64,000 nt of DNA from Thermohalobaculum sp039026375 (lineage in GTDB: Bacteria; Pseudomonadota; Alphaproteobacteria; Rhodobacterales; Rhodobacteraceae). Shown here in pieces: positions 53,001 to 60,343 of this stretch. The notes beneath the pieces were generated by a model. It was not told the DNA's origin. It ran no database searches and worked only from the letters and a program-made list of their open reading frames with translations. The position numbers and the translations under genes were made by a program. The DNA is taken from the NCBI GenBank assembly GCA_039026375.1, contig JBCCML010000003.1, forward strand, positions 62,001 to 126,000. The letters run 5' to 3'. How positions within the stretch are numbered: the first letter of the stretch is position 1; every line of letters begins with the position of its first letter.

Positions 53001-55394
53001 GTGACTTTGATTTCCTTGGCGCAAAGTGGACAGGCACCGGTTGGGTCCGTGATCGGTCTCGAACTGCTGGGCGCAAACTTCCTGTTCAACCGGGTCAGCT
53101 TCAACGAAGGCGTCGGAACCGGCGGTTTCGACGAAACGGCCGCAAGCCTGGGAATAGAACACGTCCGCTATCCAGGCGGCACAATAACCGAGCGTCAGTT
53201 CGACCCGGCCAACCCGGATAGCACGGTGCAGACGACCGACCTGATAACCGGCGCCCCGCTATCCAACACCAACCAACACACTTTGACGCCATTGTCAGAA
53301 TTTTTAGCTGAAGCGGCGGAGCAGGACTGGCGCGTCACGATCGTTCTGCCGACGGCGCGTTACCTGGACTTCCTCGGCACTCCGGGGGGGCGCGCTGCGG
53401 TCGAAGCCGAAATCAAGACATTTGTCACTGATACATTGTCGGGTCCTAATGGGCATGTCATCGAAGGCTTCGAGATCGGGAATGAATGGTACGCAATCGG
53501 GTTGAGTGCTTCTGAGTATGGCACGATCGCTGACGCCATGGCCCCGTGGGTGGCTCAAGCCATTGCAGATGCCAATCCGGCGGAGACGCCCTTCATCGGG
53601 TTGCAAGTGGGCCAGCGGGCCAACAGTTTTACCGAAACGGATGCCATTCTGGCACAGATGTCCTCTGCCTCGCTGTCCGTAATTGATACGGCCATTGTGC
53701 ACAATTACCGGCCGCAACCCTGGGATCAGGCTGGCACCACCGAAGGTAAGCTTGCCCAAGTGGCGCGGGCGGAAGCCGCAGTGGGCCGGCCACTGGATAC
53801 CCTGGTCAGTGAATGGAACGTCGGTAACGCCAGCCCCAATGACGGGTTACTTCAGGCTGCTGGCATCCTGGAGATGTTCTATCAACTGGTCGAAGGCGGC
53901 GTTGATCGCGCCCATATCTGGCCCGTGCTGGAGAACAACACTACTCGGCTGGCGGACAATGTGATTGTCGAGGGCGAGGCGGCTGATCTGATGATAGGCG
54001 GCGAAATCTTTCGCCAGATGGCGCAAAGCCTGCCGGGGACGCAGGCCCTGGACATCAACCGGCGACTGGACACGGACGGCAACGGGACGGCGGACTACCT
54101 GCTCCACGCCTTTGGCGACACAGGAACTGGCACTGTCGTCTTCCTGTCGTCTTTGCTGCCATCAACTGCCGCTATCAGTCTGGATTTGTCAGCACTCGAC
54201 AACCGCGTGCCCAGTGATGGCCACTTATGGATGACGCGGATCAGCGTTGCGGAGGGCCAGAACCCAATCTCCCCGAACGCCCGACCCGAGGTCAGCGCAA
54301 TTGCCTTGTCGCAAGCGCTGGACACGATCGCGACGACACCCCTGCAACTCACCTTGGACCCGTACGAGGTCATCCGGCTGGAGTTTACCGGCAGCGATCT
54401 TGGCGTCCTGGCATTGGCAGATACCGCTCAGGCAGACAGCCTGCGCCTGACCGACGCATCGGAAGTCTTCGTGATGGTGCGCGACGGGAAGTTGGACCTG
54501 CTGCGCGACTTCGACCCCGCCTTCGATCGGTTGGACGTGTCAGCGCTTGGGATCGCCTCGCGCGACGCGCTGCGGATCGACACGCTCTATCGCGCCGACG
54601 GTACCGCAAGCTGGCTGCAGATCACTGACGTTACCGGCCTGGCCGAGGTTGCGCTGCGCCTCGTGGATGGCCTGTCGTTGGACGCATCGCGCCTGGATGA
54701 ACGCGTCTTCATCTTCGCCGAGGAGGCTGGCCCTCCACCCCCGGCCACCCAAGTCACCGACACCACTGCCAGGGACAATCTGAAAGCACAACAAGAAGCC
54801 GAAGACTTTAGCCTCAGCAATGACGGACAGCACGATCTGATCCGGAACTTCGATCTTAATCTGGATAGACTGGATGTATCAGCCTGGGGGGCAACTGGAC
54901 TTGGCGATCTCGGAATCGAGTTGCAGTTCCGTAAAGACGGCTCAGCCAACTGGCTGAACATCTTCGATCCGATGGGTGAGAACGAAGTCTCCCTGCGCTT
55001 CAGCAGCGGGCAGACATTAGACACAGCCGCATTGACGGCCGACCATTTCGTCTTCGCCAGCGCACCCCTACCAGCCCCGGCGCCGACACTCGTGGTCGAT
55101 CCGGATGGCTATGCAGATCTACGCGGTCAGGACGGCGCCGAGCGTTTCGTCCTGGCCGACGATGGCGCTGCGGACCTGCTCCGCAACTTCGAGCGCGGAA
55201 TCGATACTCTGGACGTGACAGCGTTCGACATCACCAGTTTCAGCGAGTTGTCACTGGTGAACCAGGTCCGCAAAAACGGCACGGTAAGCTGGATTCAACT
55301 GATTGATGATGAGGGCGAGATCGAACTGCGCCTGCGCCTAGATGGCGAGGCAAGCGATGCCGCCCTACTGACGGAAAGCGACTTTCAGTTCTGA
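53001..55394 (+). CDS. Putative type-I-secreted glycoside hydrolase (clan GH-A-like) with three C-terminal repeats
   Basis: 797 residues from GTG 53001: GGAGG at 52989-52993 sits seven bases upstream, while the TTG at 52995 is too close to it. The first 330 residues look like a TIM-barrel glycosidase: EIGNEWYAIG (acid/base E162) and LVSEWNVGNASP (nucleophile E271), the spacing of clan GH-A enzymes. A beta-rich linker follows. Three repeats of about 95 residues end the protein (from about 478, 590 and 703), each with DLLRNF..xxDxLDV, a W-x-x-x-D strand and LRL. There is no Sec signal, which suggests ABC-type export. Confidence 0.7.
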   Translation: MTLISLAQSGQAPVGSVIGLELLGANFLFNRVSFNEGVGTGGFDETAASLGIEHVRYPGGTITERQFDPANPDSTVQTTDLITGAPLSNTNQHTLTPLSEFLAEAAEQDWRVTIVLPTARYLDFLGTPGGRAAVEAEIKTFVTDTLSGPNGHVIEGFEIGNEWYAIGLSASEYGTIADAMAPWVAQAIADANPAETPFIGLQVGQRANSFTETDAILAQMSSASLSVIDTAIVHNYRPQPWDQAGTTEGKLAQVARAEAAVGRPLDTLVSEWNVGNASPNDGLLQAAGILEMFYQLVEGGVDRAHIWPVLENNTTRLADNVIVEGEAADLMIGGEIFRQMAQSLPGTQALDINRRLDTDGNGTADYLLHAFGDTGTGTVVFLSSLLPSTAAISLDLSALDNRVPSDGHLWMTRISVAEGQNPISPNARPEVSAIALSQALDTIATTPLQLTLDPYEVIRLEFTGSDLGVLALADTAQADSLRLTDASEVFVMVRDGKLDLLRDFDPAFDRLDVSALGIASRDALRIDTLYRADGTASWLQITDVTGLAEVALRLVDGLSLDASRLDERVFIFAEEAGPPPPATQVTDTTARDNLKAQQEAEDFSLSNDGQHDLIRNFDLNLDRLDVSAWGATGLGDLGIELQFRKDGSANWLNIFDPMGENEVSLRFSSGQTLDTAALTADHFVFASAPLPAPAPTLVVDPDGYADLRGQDGAERFVLADDGAADLLRNFERGIDTLDVTAFDITSFSELSLVNQVRKNGTVSWIQLIDDEGEIELRLRLDGEASDAALLTESDFQF
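54432..55394 (+). repeat. Three intragenic repeats at the C-terminus of the hydrolase
   Basis: Units start near 54432, 54769 and 55108. Shared residues include DG..DLLRNF, (D/N)RLDVSA, GTASWLQI-like strands and EVALRL. The protein units are clearly homologous while the DNA has diverged, so the duplications are old. Confidence 0.8.
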
Positions 55395-55400
55395 CCGCGA

Positions 55401-55477
55401 TGGTGGCGGGGGGGAGACTTGAACTCCCGACCTCACGATTATGAGTCGTGCGCTCTAACCAGCTGAGCTACCCAGCC
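55401..55477 (-). tRNA. tRNA with anticodon CAT (elongator Met; Ile2 possible)
   Basis: On the minus strand the D arm is GCTCAGCTGGTTAGAGC, the anticodon stem CACGA/TCGTG encloses CTCATAA (anticodon CAT), and the T arm is GGGAG/CTCCC with loop TTCAAGT. An encoded CCA ends it. The acceptor stem GGCTGGG/CCCCGCC has one mismatch (T4 with C69). It lacks the initiator-type features, so it is an elongator Met or a lysidine-modified Ile tRNA. Confidence 0.9.
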
Positions 55478-55619
55478 CCATCGCGGTGCGGTCAGATACT
55501 CCCGGCTTCGATACCGGTCAAGGGCGTTCGACAAAACTAGGCTGTGCGTCCTGCCTCAATCCGCTACGGTCGGCGGGTCACGCCCGGCGCGTGGGACGAA
55601 GCAGCCAGAAGGGCCACCC

Positions 55620-57326
55620 ATGACTAAAGCATCCGACCTATTTGTGAGGGCGCTGGAAGACGAAGGCGTGACCTACATCTTCGGCATCCCGGGTGAGGAG
55701 AACCTGGATTTCCTCGACTCGCTGTCACGATCGGCCAAGATCCGACTGATCCTGACCCGGCACGAGCAGGCGGCGGGCTTCATGGCGGCGACCTATGGCC
55801 GGCTGACAGGACGGGTGGGCGTTTGTCTGTCCACGCTGGGCCCGGGTGCCACCAACTTCACGACGGCTGCCGCCTATGCGCAGTTGGGCGGCATGCCGAT
55901 GATGATGATCACCGGCCAAAAACCTGTGAAGAAGTCGAAGCAGGGGCGCTTTCAAATCCTGGACGTGGTCGAGATGATGCGCCCCATCACGAAGTACGCT
56001 CATCAGATCGTGGCCTCGGACAACATCTCGTCCCGCGTGCGCGAGGCGATCCGCTTGGCCGAGGAAGAGAAGCCAGGCGCTGTCCACCTGGAACTGCCGG
56101 AGGACATTGCCGATGAACAGACGCAGGAACTGCCCATCCCGCCCTCCTACGTTCGGCGTCCGGTGCCGGAGCAGAAGGCCATCAATGCGGCGGTGGACCG
56201 GATTGCCGGCGCAAAATCTCCGATGATCGTGATCGGCGCCGGTGGCAATCGCAAGCTGACCAGCAAGATGCTGACCCAGATGGTCGACGCGCTTGGCATC
56301 CCGTTTGCGACGACGCAGCTGGGTAAAGGCGTCATCGACGAGCGCCATCCGCTATTCATGGGCTGCACAGCCCTGTCAGCGGGGGACTTCGTGCACCGTG
56401 CGATCGAAGCCGCAGACCTGATCATCAACGTCGGCCACGACGTGATCGAAAAACCGCCCTTCTTCATGCGCCACGGCACACCGGCGGAAGAAGGCCGGTC
56501 CGACACCAATCCCGTCGAAGTTTCAGCCGGGACTGAAGTCATTCACGTCAGCTTTCGATCGGCAGAGGTCGAGCCCGTCTACTTCCCGCAGCTGGAGGTC
56601 GTGGGCGATATCGCCAACGCCATTTGGCAGATTAAGAACGGCCTGGCCGAGAGGAAGGATTCCTGCCATTGGGACTTCTCCCGAATGATGGCCGTGAAGG
56701 CCCATCACGATGCCCAGATCGCGGAGGGCGGCGACGATCCCCGCTTTCCCATCTATCCCCAGCGACTGGTGGCAGAGATCCGGCAAGCCATGCCCGATGA
56801 CGGCGTCATCTGTCTGGACAACGGCGTTTACAAGATCTGGTTCGCCCGCAATTACGCGGCTCATCAACCGAACACCGTACTGTTGGACAATGCGCTTGCG
56901 ACCATGGGGGCCGGGCTGCCCTCTGCCATGGCCGCGCACATGGTCTATCCCGACCGCAAGATCATGGCTGTCTGTGGAGATGGCGGCTTCATGATGAATT
57001 CAGCGGAGCTGGAAACGGCGGTCCGCCTGGACATGAACCTGACCTGCCTGATCTTAAACGATTCCTCCTACGGCATGATCCGCTGGAAGCAGGCCAATAT
57101 GGGCTTTCAGGACTGGGGCCTGACATATGGCAACCCGGATTTCGTTAAGTATGCGGAAAGCTATGGGGCAATCGGGCACCGCGTGGATAGTGCAGCGGGG
57201 TTGGGGCCGCTGCTGCAGCACTGTCTAGCAACGCCTGGTGTCCATCTGATCGATTGTCCGGTGGATTATGCCGAGAACGATCGAATCCTGAATGTTGAAA
57301 TCAGAGAACGGAGTTCAGCCATATAG
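55620..57326 (+). CDS. Acetolactate synthase-like ThDP enzyme
   Basis: 568 residues. ThDP-enzyme landmarks: IFGIPGEENLDFLDSL, the catalytic glutamate in LTRHEQAAGFMAA, GVCLSTLGPGATN, and the Mg/ThDP motif CGDGGFMMNSAELETAVRLDMN. It resembles catabolic-type acetolactate synthase large subunits and has no small-subunit gene beside it. An aldehyde dehydrogenase gene starts 54 bases downstream, so a 2-oxoacid decarboxylation or ligation feeding an aldehyde oxidation is possible. Substrate not certain. Confidence 0.82.
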   Translation: MTKASDLFVRALEDEGVTYIFGIPGEENLDFLDSLSRSAKIRLILTRHEQAAGFMAATYGRLTGRVGVCLSTLGPGATNFTTAAAYAQLGGMPMMMITGQKPVKKSKQGRFQILDVVEMMRPITKYAHQIVASDNISSRVREAIRLAEEEKPGAVHLELPEDIADEQTQELPIPPSYVRRPVPEQKAINAAVDRIAGAKSPMIVIGAGGNRKLTSKMLTQMVDALGIPFATTQLGKGVIDERHPLFMGCTALSAGDFVHRAIEAADLIINVGHDVIEKPPFFMRHGTPAEEGRSDTNPVEVSAGTEVIHVSFRSAEVEPVYFPQLEVVGDIANAIWQIKNGLAERKDSCHWDFSRMMAVKAHHDAQIAEGGDDPRFPIYPQRLVAEIRQAMPDDGVICLDNGVYKIWFARNYAAHQPNTVLLDNALATMGAGLPSAMAAHMVYPDRKIMAVCGDGGFMMNSAELETAVRLDMNLTCLILNDSSYGMIRWKQANMGFQDWGLTYGNPDFVKYAESYGAIGHRVDSAAGLGPLLQHCLATPGVHLIDCPVDYAENDRILNVEIRERSSAI

Positions 57327-57380
57327 GCTGTGCCCCACAATATCAGATCCTACAGGAAGGCGGCGCGACAGGAGGCGTAC

Positions 57381-58826
57381 ATGCTGAAAGATGCCTACCC
57401 CTACTACCTGGCGAACGAGGGTGTCTTCGCGAACACGGATCTGGCCGTGACGGACAAGTACTCCGGAGAAGTCGCGACCCGGGTCGCCCTCGCTGACGAG
57501 ACGGCAATCGATGCAGGGATCGCCGCGACCGTGACCGCTGCACGGCCCATGGCCGAGATGGCCAGCTATGAACGCCAGGCGGTCCTGATGCACTGCGTTC
57601 AGCGTTTTCAGGAACGGTATGACGAGTTGGCCTATGCGCTGTGCGTCGAGGCAGGCAAACCGATCAAGGACTCTGAGGGCGAGGCCACCCGACTGATCGA
57701 CACCTTTCGGATTGCCGCCGAGGAAGCCGTCCGTCCGCACGGTGAGCTGCAAGCATTGGACATCTCCCCCCCTGCGCGCGGCTATCGAGGCATGTGGAAA
57801 CGGGTGCCGATTGGACCCTGCAGTTTCATCTCGCCGTTCGATTTTCCGCTAAATCTGGCGGCGCACAAGATCGCCCCAGCGCTGGCGGTCGGCTGCCCCT
57901 TCGTGATGAAGCCGGCCTCGAAGACACCGCTGGGCGCGCTGATCATGGGCGAGGTGCTGGCAGAGACAGATCTGCCGAAGGGGGCATTCTCGATCCTACC
58001 GGCTTCGCGCCAGGGCGCCGATCTCTTCACCGTAGACGAACGACTGAAGTTGCTCAGCTTCACGGGCTCGCCCGCCGTCGGCTGGGACCTGAAGGCCAGG
58101 TGCGGCAAGAAGAAGATCGTTCTGGAACTCGGCGGCAATGCCGCGGTTGTGGTCGACGCAGATACGAACCTGGAGGACGCCGTTGAGCGGATCATCTTCG
58201 GCGCCTTCTATCAGTCCGGGCAATCCTGCATCGGCGTGCAACGCATCCTGATCCACGCGTACGTCTATGACACCCTACGGGACATGCTGGTCGCGAAAGC
58301 CGAGACGCTAAGGATGGGCGATCCCAAAGACCCGGAAACGTTCATCGGCCCGATGATCTCGGAGGGGGAGGCCAAGCGCCTCCATGACTGGATCCTGGAG
58401 GCGCACACCAACGGTGCAGGCGTCCTGTGTGGCGGGAATCGTCAGGGCAACATGTTGGAGGCCACGCTGATGGAGAACGTTGCCCCAACCGAGAAAGTCG
58501 TCACCGAAGAAGCCTTTGGCCCCGTCGCCATCCTGTCGAAGTTCACCGATTGGGAGGCCGCGCTGGCCGAGGTCAACAACTCGAACTTTGGCCTGCAGGC
58601 GGGGATCTTCTCGCGCGATTTCTACAAGATACAACGCGCCTGGGACGTGCTGGAAGTGGGCGGCATCGTCGTGGGCGACGTCCCCAGCTACCGCGTCGAC
58701 AATATGCCCTACGGGGGCGTTAAGGATTCAGGCCTTGGGCGAGAGGGGATCCGCTTCGCGATGGAGGACATGACAGAGATCCGAAATCTCGTTATCCGGA
58801 CACCGCCTGGCGCGACGGCGCCTTAA
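57381..58826 (+). CDS. Aldehyde dehydrogenase family protein
   Basis: 481 residues from ATG 57381 (AGGAGG at 57370-57375). The catalytic cysteine is in QSGQSCIGVQR, the general-base glutamate in VLELGGNAAVV, and the cofactor segment is FVMKPASKTPLGAL. It oxidises an aldehyde with NAD(P). It follows the acetolactate synthase-like gene, likely in the same transcript, and its 3' end overlaps the convergent trkH by four bases. Confidence 0.92.
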   Translation: MLKDAYPYYLANEGVFANTDLAVTDKYSGEVATRVALADETAIDAGIAATVTAARPMAEMASYERQAVLMHCVQRFQERYDELAYALCVEAGKPIKDSEGEATRLIDTFRIAAEEAVRPHGELQALDISPPARGYRGMWKRVPIGPCSFISPFDFPLNLAAHKIAPALAVGCPFVMKPASKTPLGALIMGEVLAETDLPKGAFSILPASRQGADLFTVDERLKLLSFTGSPAVGWDLKARCGKKKIVLELGGNAAVVVDADTNLEDAVERIIFGAFYQSGQSCIGVQRILIHAYVYDTLRDMLVAKAETLRMGDPKDPETFIGPMISEGEAKRLHDWILEAHTNGAGVLCGGNRQGNMLEATLMENVAPTEKVVTEEAFGPVAILSKFTDWEAALAEVNNSNFGLQAGIFSRDFYKIQRAWDVLEVGGIVVGDVPSYRVDNMPYGGVKDSGLGREGIRFAMEDMTEIRNLVIRTPPGATAP

Positions 58827-60271
58827 CGACGCCAGAATAACGGTGTGAACAGTACTAAGACCGACAGAAACTCCAACCGTCCCAGGACCATGCCGAAGGC
58901 CAGGATCCATTTCGCCGCGGGTTCCACATCCGCGTAATTCCCAGCGGGCCCGATATCCGGCCCCAAGCCTGGACCCACATTGCCCAATGCCGCAACGGCC
59001 CCCGAGACCGCCGAAAGCGTGTCCATCCCGTTCAGCGATAGCAACACCGCCCATAACGCAATCGACACGATGAAGATCACGAAAAACGCCATGACCGACG
59101 ACAGCACGTCCGGGTCCACCGTGCGCCCCTGATAGCGCAGCGGATGCACGCCATGCGGGGTGTGGACCCTGCGCAGCTGGACCAGCAACGACGCAAACAA
59201 GATCTGATATCGAAACACCTTGGCCGAACACGAGGTTGACCCTGCGCAGCCCCCGATCAAGGCGAGAATGAAGAAGATCGCCGTTGCGAACGAGCCCCAA
59301 CGGAAGAAGTCCCCCACCGAATACCCCGTACCTGTCAGGATCGAGGTTACGTTGAACAATGACCTCCTGAACGCCTCCTCCAACGGACGGTCCGCCTGTG
59401 TAACGCGCCAGATAACCAGCACTGCAGCAACCGTGGCGATAACACCGAAGAACGCGCGCACCTGGGAGTCTCGCCAAAGTGGTTGAACATTCCCCCGGGT
59501 GGCCTGCATCAAACGAAGGAACGGCAACGCCGCCAGCGCCATGAAGACAACCGCGACGTATTGAGCCGCGGCAGGCATGCCCGTGAAACTGTCATCATAG
59601 TTCCCCAGGCCACCGGTCGAGACGGTCGTCATGGCATGACAAATCGCGTCAAACGCGCTCATCCCCGCAGCGGCATAACCCAGAATGCAACCGACGGTCA
59701 GGGCTGCATAGATGCCGCTGATTTGCGTTGCCGTCTCCGCAGCACGTGGCAGGATGTCACCCAGTAGATCGAACCCTTCGGACCGGAAGAATTGCATGCC
59801 GCCGATCTTAAGCGCGGGCAGGAAGACCATCGCCACCACGACGATGCCTACCCCACCAAACCATTGCAGCATGGCTCGCCACAGCAGCATGCCACGCGGC
59901 TGGTTCTCAAGATCCTCGAAAACGGTAGCCCCGGTGGTGGTCAGCCCCGACATCGCTTCGAAGAAAGCGTCCGTATAGCCGGCGTAGGGGGCAGAGAAAA
60001 CAAACGGCAACGCACCAAACACCGGCAGCACCACCCAGACCATAACGGTCAGGATCAACGCCTCACGTCGGTCTAAGGTCCTCCCGCGGCCCGATCGGGT
60101 CGCCATTGCCAAGACAACCCCGGCAACGACGGTCAGAACCGCTGCGATCAGGAAACCCGTCCAGCCCGGCGCTTCGTCGAACTGGTCCAGCAACGTCGGC
60201 ACCAACATGGCGATACCCAAGGCTGCCGTCAGGCGCCCGATCACATGGCCGACCGGCTTGAACCCTCTCAT
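58823..60271 (-). CDS. trkH: Trk-type potassium uptake membrane protein
   Basis: 482 residues with ten or more hydrophobic helices. Four pore-loop-like segments can be picked out: SGLTTTGATVFEDL, TVSTGGLGNYD, SILTGTGYSVGDF and ALGNVGPGLGPD. The first, second and fourth fit the pattern of TrkH/KtrB filter loops. It takes up potassium with an RCK-type partner (TrkA), which is not in this window. Confidence 0.93.
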   Translation of the reverse strand: MRGFKPVGHVIGRLTAALGIAMLVPTLLDQFDEAPGWTGFLIAAVLTVVAGVVLAMATRSGRGRTLDRREALILTVMVWVVLPVFGALPFVFSAPYAGYTDAFFEAMSGLTTTGATVFEDLENQPRGMLLWRAMLQWFGGVGIVVVAMVFLPALKIGGMQFFRSEGFDLLGDILPRAAETATQISGIYAALTVGCILGYAAAGMSAFDAICHAMTTVSTGGLGNYDDSFTGMPAAAQYVAVVFMALAALPFLRLMQATRGNVQPLWRDSQVRAFFGVIATVAAVLVIWRVTQADRPLEEAFRRSLFNVTSILTGTGYSVGDFFRWGSFATAIFFILALIGGCAGSTSCSAKVFRYQILFASLLVQLRRVHTPHGVHPLRYQGRTVDPDVLSSVMAFFVIFIVSIALWAVLLSLNGMDTLSAVSGAVAALGNVGPGLGPDIGPAGNYADVEPAAKWILAFGMVLGRLEFLSVLVLFTPLFWRR

Positions 60272-60343
60272 AGGCGCGAGGGTTGGGCGCCGCGGGCTAG
60301 ACTGTCAAGCAGTGCGCGTTGGGCCTGGGCGTCCAATATGGCG

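Noticed and set aside
53001..55394. Classical RTX toxin
   Set aside because: The repeats lack GGxGxDxxx nonapeptides; only a resemblance to terminal modules of type I secreted proteins remains.
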